DNA from: Mesaphorura yosii
Taxonomy: Eukaryota > Arthropoda > Collembola > Poduromorpha > Tullbergiidae
Assembly: GCA_009869945.1 (NCBI GenBank)
Contig: WIXG01000182.1
Span: forward strand, 1-64,000
Length of the DNA: 64,000 nucleotides
Direction of reading: 5' to 3'
Below, piece by piece: positions 1 to 14,338 of this stretch. Position numbers and translations under genes: made by a program. The notes below the pieces were generated by a model. That model did no database searches. It saw only the letters and a program-made list of their open reading frames with translations, and was not told the DNA's origin. Positions within the stretch are counted from its first letter, which is position 1, and every line of letters starts with the position of its first letter.

Positions 1-95
1 AGTTGACTAGGGGCAAATGACGGGGGCCAGTTGACAGGGGGGAATTGGGAGGGGGCAGTTGTCGTAGGGGCAGTTGGAAAGGGGATTTTGACGTG
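1..95. repeat. G-rich degenerate tandem repeat at window edge
   Basis: The first 95 bases repeat a degenerate unit of the form (c)agttg followed by a run of G, about six times (near 1, 31, 57, 71 and others), with spacing of roughly 15-20 bases. No coding frame is associated. It may be the truncated end of a longer repeat that begins outside the window. Confidence 0.5.
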
Positions 96-1226
96 CTACG
101 ACCACTGTTACGGCTTTTTAATCATGCCTCCGTCATTGCTTGACCCAGCATTCTTTCTTTTCCTTTCCGGTGCCATCTCAAATTCCAAGGAGTGACAACA
201 GATTGTTCAACTTTGTTAGAACCCTTTAAATTAAGTTCACACTTTAAAATGAAGCTAGTGAAGCACAAATTAAACAATTTGATCTCACTTAAAATATAAA
301 TTTCACCTCGCACACAAACTGATTTCATCGCTTTTTATCGTCTCCGGAGACGATTCCTAAAAATCCGATTAAAATCACTATCTTGTGATTCGGAAAATCG
401 CCTTACTTGAAACATCCTAGTTGTTGGTTGTATCGAAGGCCTGATGGCTTCTTACTCTCTACTGTGGACATACGTTAAAGTTACGGTCTACGTCTTTTCT
501 CCACACCTGAAACTAGAAATCACATCACCAGGCTAAAATGAAAAATAACGTTGCCGCCAATGAATAGTCAGAAGGCTCGTCCTCCTCGGTTCCAGTTGCT
601 AACATCGCTTCGTATCGTCGTATGCAATTCGATCGCGGAAATCTTTTATTGCACTCGTGAAAATTGGGCATTTCAGAATGGGATTCTAGCTACTGCAGCA
701 ATGTGCAGTCTTCGGTATCATTTGACACGAATCCATTGTGACTAAACTGGTCAGGTTAGAAGGGCTTGAGAATCTGAAGCAAATTACACAGCACAGGTGA
801 AGTTCATATTCGTGCGTGATCAGTGCATTGTTTCAGAAATTAAAAATCAAATCGCATTTCTGTTCTTATTGTCTCGAGCTGAATCGTTTCGTGTAAAATT
901 TTAGCCGTTGGTGCTCACATTAATTTGATTTCTTGATAGCAGGAGATTACGGTCGGAAATAAATCATTACTATTATTTAACTTGAATGCCTCGCGTGATC
1001 CAAGACAAAATTCTCAATTAATTCCATTCATCCTCTTCTTGGCTGGCAAGATACTGCTGGAGACCAAATACGATCAGACAAGGTGCAATGAATAGCGACG
1101 TTGACAGAATCTGATACATGAAATGATAGTCAGATCGATGATTACAGGTTTTTGTGTAGTGCGAGTGTTTAACAAAATAGAAAATGCTGTGCTTTTAATT
1201 AACCAGCCTTTAAAAATTCAATAACA
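96..1226. other. Non-coding stretch downstream of sim
   Basis: This AT-rich stretch holds only short open frames without recognisable protein character. It lies 3' of sim, which is on the minus strand, so the part nearest 1226 is probably sim 3' UTR. I see no RNA gene or repeat beyond the G-rich block at the window edge. Confidence 0.5.
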
Positions 1227-4200
1227 CTAATTTGGCACAATTTGGTGAGTATAATTATGTGAATCAACGATGACACTCGTGTATTGAGGTGGCGGACCAC
1301 GTTTTGTGATACTCTCGCATCGGCGGGCACTTGCATTCACATCAGGACATTCGTAAATCTGGTTGCAATACGAGTGTGAGCCACCGTATGATAGTTCAGC
1401 ATTCATTTCACCGGTTCGGTAAGAGTCTTGGTGTTTGTTCCATTGCTCGTGGCCATTACTGACGGGCCAATTTCGATAGTAATTGTAAGGATCCTGATCA
1501 TACGCGACAGAATATTCAATGTGATATGCTGGTCCGTTTGAACCCGGAAAGTGGCTGCTGCCGTCTTCGTCAGATGCCGAATACTCGGCCATTGAGCTGC
1601 AAGAATCTCCGAACGCAGGACTTCTGGAAGAATCCACTACAGGCTTCCTCCAAGTCATGTGATTTGGACTCGTGTTTGGGACATTGTATGGCTTTACATG
1701 CTTCTTGCACTTTTGCGTTCGTGTGCTCTTCATTTTGCCGGTATGCGACTGAATTGGAGTCTCATGCGCGTTGTATGTGTTAAAATTGTTGTAGTGAACA
1801 TTAGGCGTTGAAGAGGACTTGGAAGTTGGCTCTGGAACAGGGTCGGGAATTTCTTGAACGGTGCTCAGAATTTGGTCTGCAGCTTCCCTGGAACTGTATG
1901 CAAAAATACTTGACCATTCGCATATAACTTTCCAGCAATTAAAGACCCTACTAATTCACGACGATAGGATTTACAAAGCTATATTTTACTTTCTTGGAAG
2001 AATAAAGAATTAAACAAAAACTTGACGGCATCCATTCCGTCTCTATAAAGTTGTAATAAAACTCTCACCTGATTACATGGTTAACGCTCACGATACAATG
2101 TGGCCGTGATGATCGTGAATTGTGGACAATTGTTGCGCACGACTGCATCCAGACCCAGCCACCACATCTCGTGAGAAACCGATAATAGCGCGTTATCACC
2201 TGGTTCTTGCTGCACACTGCAAATAGACAACAGACACCGTGGAATCATTCCCAGTGCTTACACTGGACACGTTTCTCCCAATGAAGTCTTACGCGTCCGG
2301 TGTGAAATTCCGACATGATGCACGTCCTCCCCATAAATGAACTGATACAGAGATTTGTCGATGAGGTGCCCAGGCTCGAATCCAGTGAGTTCGGTCACAC
2401 TGCGCTCAAATAAATTGGAAATCTGATGAGATCTGTGTTTCTAAGGTTTTAACAAGCCAATGCAAGCTGGATTCTCACCAAGAATCCACGAAGATAAGCT
2501 TGAAGTCAAGCGTCGCCCGGAACATGAACATGTTGGAGTACATTTTTATTTCCGTGATGGCTGAACTCGGAAGCGAGTTTCCGATCGCGACGAGACCTAT
2601 GCTCTGCAGTACAGTGGTCGTGTAAAAGGTAGAAGGCTCAAGTGGGTGTGCGTTATCGTCATCTGCGACCGTCGTAATTGTCGTTGGTCGAAGTTTGAGG
2701 TAGCCAGAGAAGTGAATCGCCTAAAATCAAAACATAAAATACTAAATACAAGATTACAAAACGCATCATCAATCAAAACACAGGATTTTGGATTTTACAA
2801 TTTTACGAGCTGAAGCTCAAGCCTTGAATTTGAATTCGACTCAACGGGAAAGTTAATCTGCTGCGCAATGAATTTGTCATGAACCCATTGTATTCAATTC
2901 TGTTCAGCAAAGGTGATTTTCTGAGCATCATCTCTCGTCTCGCCTCGCCTTCGCTCGAACCCATGGTCATGATCTCTTTCGTAGCAAGAGACAAGAGATA
3001 GAAGGTGGGCCTCATCCTACACACAATCTCACGCAATGCAGTGCACGACACGACGCGCGATGATGCACGATGCACCGGCCATCATAAATTCAGGTAGCCA
3101 TTTCACAGTATAAAAACACAATGTATAACACTTACTTTGTAGCCGCAGTCTGTGAGTCCAGCAGATCGCTTGGCCAGAATGCACTTGAGCCTTATGCAGA
3201 AGGAGCGCTGAACTTCGATTTCTGGCAATTGAAATTTAGTATGAACTCAAATTCAAGCTATCGAACACAAATTGATTGCATTATTGTTTTACCTTCTGCG
3301 CAATTCTCAGGGCACGGATAACAAACAGACAGCATTGAGCCCAGTTCGTCCTGGTCTGCGGGATGTGCGTATTCGTAAATGCTGTTTCCTGTCAGCTCCA
3401 CTTGCGAAGGGCCAAGATGCGTTGAAGCGGTCTCAGACACGTACAGAATCTTCCCGTCGGGGCCCAAAACGAGGAGAAAACCGTCCAAAGCGTGCAGAAG
3501 CTGAGATCCAATCTCACGAATCTGGTTCACTCCTGGAAGTCGTTGCGATTGATGCTGGCGCATGTGCCCTTGAGAATTGCCGTTGCCCCATCCTTCGCCT
3601 AATCCTGGAAAAGATTGTCAGTTCGTGATTTTATTTTGTAAACTGGCAAACATATGTCGTGTTCAAATGGAGGCCAACGTGCAGCGGCTTTCAATACAAG
3701 CCGTAATCGCTCAGGTGTTATCCTTTCACTTTCCTGAGCGCAAACTTCAGAATCATGAAAGTGTTAAAAATCGACCCATAGCAAATCAAAGCAATAACTA
3801 ATCACATGCATGAATAACTTTAATCCTTTCTACCCAGTTCCACAACAATGAACGCTTAAAAAGCAAAACCCGCACGTGCGTCGAATAGCAGTGTGAAGAC
3901 GTCCTCGGGTCGAGAGCAGCATGGGTTTTTGTAACGAACCCAATTACAGTGAGATGTTAGAAAGTGATCGTGTGTCGTGTGCCAATTATTTTGAATCAAC
4001 GCCTCACTTACTCAAATCGCGAGCGAATAACTGGCGACATGCTGACTCGTCATGCTTTAGTCATTGCCATTATGTCCTAGCCTTAATTAAATCCTAGTCT
4101 TGGTCGTCGTTGTCGCTTACCTCGAGGAAAGACGTGCCGCATTCGAAGGTAGCTTGTCGCCAGCCGAATCACGGACGCTTTGTCCAGAGTGCTCGTCGTT

Positions 4201-4301
4201 TGTACGGGAAAAGGCAGGAGACGAGCCAGCCTCACAAATTCCGCATTCTCGTTTTCACGCCGATTTCGGGCCGCGCTCTTGCTCCGTTCCTTCATCTGCA
4301 T
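1227..4301 (-). CDS. sim: Single-minded, bHLH-PAS transcription factor
   Basis: Sim is a nuclear bHLH-PAS factor that pairs with Tango/ARNT and specifies the arthropod CNS midline. The model has seven exons (4121-4301, 3293-3604, 3136-3221, 2479-2720, 2293-2399, 2069-2216, 1227-1893), all joined in phase, giving 580 residues. Residues 1-60 are the basic HLH with the Sim-type sequence [16 protein letters not shown] and the helix ending [13 protein letters not shown] (about 80-195) carries [19 protein letters not shown] and [15 protein letters not shown] (about 250-350) carries [16 protein letters not shown] and GGWVWMQS, then the characteristic [11 protein letters not shown]. The C-terminal exon is Ser/Tyr/His-rich and unconserved. 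The Sim-type helix end and the [11 protein letters not shown] stretch separate it from Trachealess. The start at 4301 is the first ATG before the basic region. Drosophila Sim is somewhat longer. Confidence 0.93.
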
Positions 4302-6402
4302 TTCGATATCTCGGAATCGGATCTGAATTCAAGTCTACTCGATCTTGATCTTGGAAATCATGACGCAAAGTCCTTGTGCCAAGCAAGCGGCTGTTTTATT
4401 GTCTGTACGTGCCGACAGTCCAATTCAATCCAGTACGTGCAAACGTGCTCCAAACCACGAATCGTGACAAAATTTCTTAATCCTGTTGGCGTTCCATCTC
4501 AGGCTCTTGTCTTTGCCACTGCACTCCTCAGTAATGTTTATGAGTCACTAATCCACTGCCACAATGGAAGAGCACATTCAGATGCCAAATAAACGTACGA
4601 AGTGTTGCCTGAATGTGGCTCAAGATCACAGTCACAGATCAGTTCAATTCCGACACTGAACGGGAAACGACTTAAGATAGCCGGGAAATCAACATGGAGT
4701 TTAGTTTGGGAAATGCAAGCGAGCTTTGAATCTTACGAGTTCAGTTTCAGTTCCGTAAGCAAAACACGTCGATCCAAAACTCAAACGAGAGGTTATATAT
4801 ATTATTATGATAAAAGTTGCACAATACGTCGTGAGGGGCAGTTTTACAGAACTCGGAAGAAGCTTGCCTAATTAAAACTAAATGTTTTGTTGTGTGTTGT
4901 GTCTGCTCAGTGATTTCTCTCAGCGAAGAAAGATGAGAAATGAATTTAACTCGCAATTGACGAGCCCGGGTTCGAACGTCAGCGTCCTGAAATGTGAAAT
5001 GCATCAACAGCGGGCACGCAAAATCAAAAGCAGAAGAGGAAAATGAACCTTAGCCTTTAGCTGGAATGCAATGATGAACAGTGATTAGTGTGGATTAAAC
5101 ATGCACTGTGATGTACGACGCGGTGCAAAGCAAACAAGCCACACCTTTCCCCGGATGTAGGAGGCGGACTTGGAGCTGGACTGGACGTGAGTACAGATTG
5201 GATGAACGGGTCCTTCCTGCGAGTGCAGTGCAGTGTCATTGGTGTAATACAATCGCACTGAAAGTGTGAAAGAGCCACGGGCCAGATTCTCCGTCCGCAA
5301 TCACTCACATTCAAGCGGCTCGAGCACTGAACACTTGCGCCGTGTTGTGTTCCGTGTTTAATGTGCTCTGCCTGACAAATTGCGTTCAAGAAGGCAATAA
5401 ATCTTGATAATCCACGACTTGGAGCAGAGAAAGGACGGACTTCACATCCTGAGCATAGAGTCTGGCTGAGCTAAATTCCCTTCAAGTGTCCCAGGTTGAC
5501 ATTCCTCACCTTACCTTCCTGTTCGTATAGAGAATTTGGGAGCAATACACAGATTAAGTGTGAAATGAGCCAGATAATCTGCTGTAAACATCGCACTTAC
5601 ACTCAAGACTCGAGTCTGAGTACAGTTGTTCCAAGAAGTGTTGTAAAAAGTGTGAATCTTTCGCTATTGCCAATGCCGTTGCTGCTGCGTTGCTAAAATC
5701 GAAAGCGACTAACACCTGAAATCAATTATTTTCTCATTCCAGCAAAACTCCACACGATCCAGTTCTACACTGCTTGCATAATGTCTCAACAATTGTACCG
5801 CTGAAGTAAGCTAGGATCATGGTCGAATTGATGGAATTTCGAGAGTGATAATCCTCTGAGTAGAACTAAAGTCATGATTTCGTAGTTGACCCACAAAGAA
5901 ATTCAACTCAACAAACTACTGCTGCTACATTGTGGATTTTTCGTGATCTTGACTCTGGCTCAGGATGGAGCTATAGATTTCGGCCCTTCAGTCAGAAGCG
6001 AAATAAATTACCCATCGAATTATTCAATTACAGCAGCAGCATCCTGCCCTGGGACTTGCAATCACTTTAAAATCAGGCCCGCATAAATTATGGTAGCTGG
6101 AAGTCGTTGTCGTTTTTCATTTTTCTCTTTCAATTAATTGTTGGAAGTTTAGGTACTAATTGCGAGTGCTTCACAGGGCAGGTGATTGAAAAATTTGAAA
6201 TATTATTACATTTTTAGTTGGACTACTGTTGTTTATTTGCTTCAGATTCTGAGTACGAGTGATTAGTAGAATTTGACAATTTAGGATTTTGAGTTCAAAC
6301 TCTCTTTCTGAAACATTCTCTAGCCATCTAGTTTAAATAGTAAACTATCTATGAATTTATCTAGGCTGACGGTGTGTCTACGACTGACATTGAAGATTAG
6401 TC
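4302..6402. other. Intergenic region between sim and SIAH-like gene
   Basis: This 2.1-kb stretch is the 5' flank of sim and the 3' flank of the SIAH-like gene, so it should contain the sim promoter. I found no convincing coding exon. A frame at 5886-6086 has a hydrophobic start but lacks an ATG. No repeat or RNA gene was recognised. Confidence 0.5.
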
Positions 6403-7983
6403 CTAGAGCTGGGGTTCGAGTTCAGACTCTGTTCCTGTACTTCCGCTGCCGAGGCTGCTGGGTTGGTCATCGATACCAGCAAATCGGACTCCGAGCTTTG
6501 GTGCAACTGGTGCTGGAGGCACGTCGTTCGCGTTCGGATCGCCACTAGCTTCTACTTGGCCTCTACTCTGATCCTGATAAAGCGGTGGGTACAGATTCTG
6601 GTTAGCCACTGCGTTGCTCGATGCCTTCGACCTGTGTCGGCTCCTTCGGCCGGACGAAGTTGCACTACTTCCATCAGCGCTGCTCGTGTTGCTACCCGTT
6701 CGTGGTAGCAGTTTCTTCTCGATATTCAGAGTCAGCGTGAGAATCTGATCGGGAGTCTCAAAATGCTGCATGAACGTCTCGGAACCTCCGAAACAGAGCC
6801 CTTCTTGGATGATGAGCGACGTCGGAGTGCGAATCGAATGGACGGGGCCACTCCATTTGACGTACGCGTACTTCTCTGGATTTTGGAAGACTAGAGTGCT
6901 CACAAATACGAAATTCTCGCCATAGCCACTCAGGCTGGAACCGGAGGAGTCTGAAGTGGATGGAGGAGTGGGAGTGTTGGCGTTGTGGCTGTGCGAAAGT
7001 TCCGGCGGCTGGACCCACACCCACGCCCAGAAATGTGGCTGCAAGAGGCATGTAATCGATGAGGACAGGACAGAATGGTCTGCGAAGTTAACTTACACGG
7101 CGAGCCTCTAGCATCAAGTAGAAATTACAGCCGTGGGCCTTGACGTAGTACGGCAGCCAGCGTCTGTCTACCGTCAGAGTATCCGTTTGAAAATTGACAA
7201 CTACAGGAAGACGATTTGTGCCGTGGACTTTGTGCGAGTCGATCAGATGGTCCATGAGGGATCGGTAAGGAATTGCGTCCTTGTCTGGAGTCAGGCAAGA
7301 GGGCACGATGCACTGAATGGGCCTGATGCATATGATTCCTTGTTAGAGAGCTCCAGCTTGGTCTTTGGTGCGAATCAGTAAAGATCAAATGTACCTGTAG
7401 AAGCAGGACACTTCGTGTAGTTTCATATCGCAGCCCTTCCACCGGAGGAAGATGCAGCCGTCGCTCGCGTAACGGCAGGGCTGAGCGTACTTCATGACGA
7501 ATTGCTCAGCAAAAATGTTCCTCGTGGTCGAGAAAGTCTCTGAACAAGCTGGACACTTGCTCGTCGTGTGTCGGCAGCTGGAGCACAGCAAATGACCATT
7601 TAAACATGGATAGATTGGCGGCACGCACGTGTTCTGACAAAGTGGACACTCCAGCTCCTTCAACGTGACGGAGATCTGCTGCATGATCAGCTGAGGAAGG
7701 CTTGTGCACGAAGGTCGAGATCGTGACTTGGAACGTTTCTTCCTGCTGCCATCGCCGGAACAAGCGCTTGTAAGCTGATTTGTGAAGGTGTTTACACTCA
7801 CACTGCTTGGAGTTACTCGACTGTGAAATAGCGGTCACAAATTACAAAGAAATGTGTTGTGCGAAAAATGAGAGCATTTCGGTACCTCGTCACATGAATG
7901 CGTGGACAGTGTAGGAGGCATACGTACCTGGTGAATGGCAATTTGCCGTGGCAAGAGATCCAGTCTCGCCATTTCCAGGGCAT
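6403..7983 (-). CDS. SIAH-like RING E3 ubiquitin ligase
   Basis: A probable RING-type E3 ubiquitin ligase of the seven-in-absentia class. Core exons are 7395-7820, 7097-7322 and 6403-7038. The RING is a C3HC4 with CPLC, YPCLNGH, LLCSSC and KCPAC. It is followed by a SIAH-type double zinc finger that crosses the first core intron (CRYASDGC, then QCIVPSC and MDHLIDSH). A TRAF-like substrate-binding half follows, with FWAWVWVQ. The C-terminus (about 100 residues) is Ser/Arg-rich and looks disordered. The frame upstream of the RING has no ATG until just before it. A small first exon at 7928-7983 supplies an ATG, the right phase and a GTACGT donor, giving 447 residues. That first exon is inference. 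The sequence is more divergent than true Sina/SIAH1, so it is probably a paralogue. Confidence 0.75.
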
Positions 7984-10544
<2,561 letters not shown>

Positions 10545-10975
10545 ATCGGGTTAGGGCTTGGGAACGCTTCTGTTCAATTAAATTATTGATTATGTTGAAT
10601 CCGAGATTAAGCTGCTAAAACATGCACGTAGTATTTTGTTTCGAGTGATTTTTTCAATGAAATGAGTGAACTGAATAAAAAAGTTGAATTTGAACGAATA
10701 CAAATGCATCCGTCTCGAATCTCTCGAACCCAACGCACACGATGAGTCATCCACTGAGTAATGAGTTCATTCCATGGCCTTGGGCCAAACCATGCGACGA
10801 TTTGCGCAAGCATGTTCACAATGCTGCGTCCATCGCTTTCGATTTAAATGTTCATTTGGTTTCTAGTTTCAACCGTAAGACATTCATAGTGCGATTTTCT
10901 CCCGACAATTGAGTTCCACGCTCCAGAAGTATGCGAAAAGTGCAGCTTCAGTTTGCAAATACATAAGGAAGAAGA
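10545..10975. other. Actin 1 to actin 2 spacer
   Basis: This 430-base spacer holds the actin 1 3' UTR with AATAAA at 10674-10679, then the 5' flank of actin 2. I see no gene. Confidence 0.55.
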
Positions 10976-12286
10976 ATGTCCGCCGCAGCCACAAGCACAG
11001 AAACGAAACCACTTGTAATTGACAACGGATCGGGATTCACTAAGGCTGGATTTGCCGGCGATGAAGCACCGAAGTCAATTTTCCCAACTATCGTCGGCCG
11101 TCCCCGTTATTCAGTAATTCATTTGTTTTAAGTGCGTTGTTGTGAAATAACAAAATTTTTCCCCATGAATTATAGAATTTTACATTTCCTGGGATGAAGG
11201 AATGGTTTGGTGGGGACGAGGCAGCCCGGAAGCGTGGAATCCTGACCCTCAAATACCCCATCGAGTTCGGCATCATTACGAACTGGGAAGCCATGGAGCA
11301 AGTGTGGTATTATACATTTTATGACGCGCTGCAAGTTGAGCCAGAACAACATCCGGTGCTACTGACCGATTCTCCACGGAACCCGAAGAAGAATCGTGAG
11401 AAAATGACTGAGGTTTGCAATTTGCAAGATCATGTAGCTCGTATGACGTAAGCCTGCAGGATCACATTTAATTCGATCAACTTGTTCACTGCAGGTAATG
11501 TTCGAGACATTCGTTGTACCCGAGCTGTACATTGAAATGCAACCTTCCCTGGCATTGCGTGCATCTTCACTTACAACCGGCGTCTTGTTGGACTCTGGCG
11601 ATGCAGTGACACACGCCGTTCCTTTTCACAACGAAATTCCCATCCATGGAGCCATCGAGCACCGCGACTTTGGCGGTCGCGACCTCACCACCTACTTCAT
11701 GAAGCTCGTTGTCGAAGGAGGCACGTATTACGCCCTGACTAACGCCACAAGAGACATTGCGCGTCAGATGAAGGAAAAAATGAGTTACGCGGCTGCCGAT
11801 TATCAGCAAGAACTGGTCAAAGCGACTACGGATCCTTCTTCGATTGAGAAAACTTTTGAACCTGTGGACATGCCACCTCTCACGCTGACGAAGGAGCGGT
11901 TCATGGTCCCAGAAGCCATGTTCAATCCAGAATTGATGCAGTTGGAATGCAGTGGAATTGCTCAGATTGTTTATAACTCCATTCAGAAGTGCCCTGAACA
12001 TATACGTGAGGACTTGTTCGCAAATATAATTTTGAGCGGAGGGAATACGTGCTTTTCAGAAATGGCTGAACGCCTCCATAAAGAGTTGAGCTCACTTGGG
12101 CCTACGGCCAGCTTCGACGTAAACATAATTGCACCAGAAAACCGCCAGTGCTCAGCGTGGATCGGCGGTTCTAAATTTGCATCACAAATTGAGTTTCAAC
12201 AAATGTGCATTTCCAAGCAGGAGTACTCGGAGTCGGGTGCAGCAATTGTGCACCGTAAATGTGGACGAATGCAAGATTCGAAGTGA
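10976..12286 (+). CDS. Actin 2, divergent actin paralogue
   Basis: An actin-fold protein that has diverged strongly from actin 1. Exons 10976-11113, 11176-11412 and 11495-12286 join in phase to give 388 residues. The nucleotide core is kept ([39 protein letters not shown]), as are the C-terminal WIGGSKFAS and IVHRKC. It has a longer N-terminus ([12 protein letters not shown]) without the acidic actin tail and nine extra residues at the C-terminus. The D-loop is replaced by [20 protein letters not shown], with an intron cutting exactly at this loop. Subdomain 4 has [18 protein letters not shown] in place of [18 protein letters not shown]. The frame is open throughout, so it is probably a functional, fast-evolving, perhaps tissue-restricted actin. 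It matches none of the conserved Arp families I recognise. Confidence 0.85.
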
Positions 12287-12342
12287 GGCTTAATTCGAAA
12301 AGCTGCAGTTGCGATTTATTGTTCCGAATCATCGTTGTTATC

Positions 12343-13438
12343 TCACACCTGCGGTCTTAAAATTAGGTCAGAGATTTTCTCAATTAAATTGCCTACTTCC
12401 GCTATGAATTGTGGTTTGAGTTCGTCGAATATTTCCATTGCATGCCCGTTGAGTCTTCGATTGATTATAGCGCCTGTGGAGGAAAGAAGAGATCAGAACC
12501 AAACTTTATTTTGTAGTTCATGAAACCAAAATTAGTGCAATGTTCAGTTAGTTCAGTAATTTATTGCATTATAATTTACCCAGCATTTGGTTGCCGTTGA
12601 ATAAATTCTGCATCTCAAGCTTTATGTGTTGTACGGTCATAGTTGAAGGCTTCCGGACGCGTTTCTCAGTTGTGTTCAGCTTTGCACGACTACTCAGTAT
12701 CTTCGTTCCATTAATTTCCAAGCCAAACAGTTCCATCCAAAATGGACCCTGCCCTTCTATTCTACGGAATACAGGTACTCCATCCCCGATCAGCGAGTAA
12801 TTGCCTTCAATTCGGATGCTGGGCACACTTATTCCGTAATCAAAGGTCGTTCGCCTGTTGTCGACATTTGTGATGACCTTCACCTCAATGTTGGATCCGT
12901 TGGTCAGATTGTGAATCACCACATTTGTGAAATTGGCTGCTATCGACATCGGGATTTGATTCTTGGCCCTGGCACCGGCGCTCCGTCCAAATTTGAACCC
13001 AAGGCGTTCCCCAAACCCCTCCACCGGATCCAGACGGAACTCACCAACCTCGTACGGATCCAATGGCGGAATGCAGAGGTCGGGAATTCCGGCAGCAAGC
13101 TGAGGTTGCAGTGACATCAACGTATCTTGAATGCAGCGATTCAGGCGTTCATCCAAGTCGGCACTGCTGTTGAATTCTTCCGACGGTAGAAGATGAATCT
13201 CTTTTGTCAGTGAGGTGGAGCAGTTCCCAAGTACAAGATTGCTATTTAATCCGCTATCTCTGGTAGGAGCCAATTCGGAGGCTGAGGCATACTCGTTTCC
13301 TGGTCCTGGGGACGTGTACGCCAACGCCAATTCCAGTGTTGGTGAAGCACTTAACAGCGCTATCACTACTAAGAATAGACCTGGAGATTTTAATTGTGCA
13401 CAGCTAAATTTCAGTCGTCTTTGTTTGAAGTGAAGCAT
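12343..13438 (-). CDS. Takeout / juvenile-hormone-binding-protein family, secreted
   Basis: A secreted lipid-carrier candidate of the takeout/JHBP family, whose members bind juvenile hormone or other hydrophobic ligands in haemolymph or sensory lymph. Two exons (12580-13438, 12343-12473) give 329 residues. The start at 13438 was chosen because it precedes a hydrophobic signal segment (LFLVVIALLSASPTLELALA). The family block reads LNRCIQDTLMSLQPQLAAGIPDLCIPPLDPYE. The C-terminal EMQNLFNG and, in exon 2, AMEIFDELKPQF are also family signatures. About 60 linker residues between the signal and the first family cysteine make it longer than the usual 240-260. It is convergent with actin 2: the stop codons are only 57 bases apart, and AATAAA on the minus strand at about 12315-12320 lies inside that gap. 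Confidence 0.88.
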
Positions 13439-14338
13439 TTTGAGAGCGAAATTGCAACAAATGCTGCTGCAGTTTGCCAACCTCTTTAAATCAGAAATGT
13501 GAGATAGGATGACAATAAATAAATTCAAGGGCCAGAAGAATGAGTGATGGGCAAAAAAGGAAGGCTTAGGATTTATTTCATCGTTCCAAGATTCCAACAT
13601 GATGAAGTCTTCGCCCATGAATTTAGGGGCAATGAAATGGCTGAAACGATATGAATGAAAACTCTCACTAGCTCAGCTATGAATTAACTCAAGACAAGAA
13701 AAGTATTCAAGATGAAAACAATTCGCTTACATACGAATTCATAGCTGTACCGCAATCTTGCACAATGCAAATTGCGAATTTAATTTCCAATTGTTTAGCC
13801 AAGCACAATGCGCAAGTAATTAAATGATTCAACTCATCGCATCGCACGTCGCATCCTGTGGATTTTCCGCTTATCTATTTATCGTATCTACGATCCTAGC
13901 CTACAAACCATGATTTACACCATACATGCAGTGCGAAGCATTGCGTTGCACAAGTTTTGAACTGACAACTGAACTTGAATCTAGCAATGAAGCAATGAGG
14001 AGTAGCGGTGCTCTGTTCTTTGGGGATTACGCACGCGAATTCCATGCATATCGTGCAATCAATATGATGACATGCATGATGGCAGTAAGCCCAATGCTAA
14101 CTCGCTTGTCTCTTGACATTGGTTCGTATTTTCGTACTTTTAATACTGATAAGAACGAGTCAGCGATAAGGAGAACTGGAGTTCTTGCATCAAACACTGC
14201 ACAACTCTCACCTCACACCTCACATCACTAACTTGAGTACAGTATCTCATTATTCCTTCTATTTCGCTTTTTTCAATCGTCGTCCCTCATTGTGTTTTGG
14301 TTTTGGTCACGATCTTAGATCCTTCGTCAGCTGATCGA
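13439..14338. other. Spacer between takeout-like gene and actin 3
   Basis: A 900-base divergent spacer that should contain both promoters. The minus-strand frame continues upstream of the takeout start for 60 codons, but those residues do not resemble the family and lie before the signal peptide. No other feature was recognised. Confidence 0.45.

Noticed and set aside
4110-4592. 160-codon plus-strand frame opposite the sim bHLH exon
   Set aside because: It is antisense to a conserved coding exon, has no recognisable domain, and its composition follows from the sim codons on the other strand.
4960-4985. GGTTCGAAC sequence resembling a tRNA B box
   Set aside because: No matching A box or cloverleaf arms at the right distance. 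Similar TTC-rich words near 6410 and 51905 were rejected for the same reason.
5886-6086. Possible small secreted protein with hydrophobic start
   Set aside because: The frame begins with TTG, not ATG, and no upstream exon or downstream splice partner was found.
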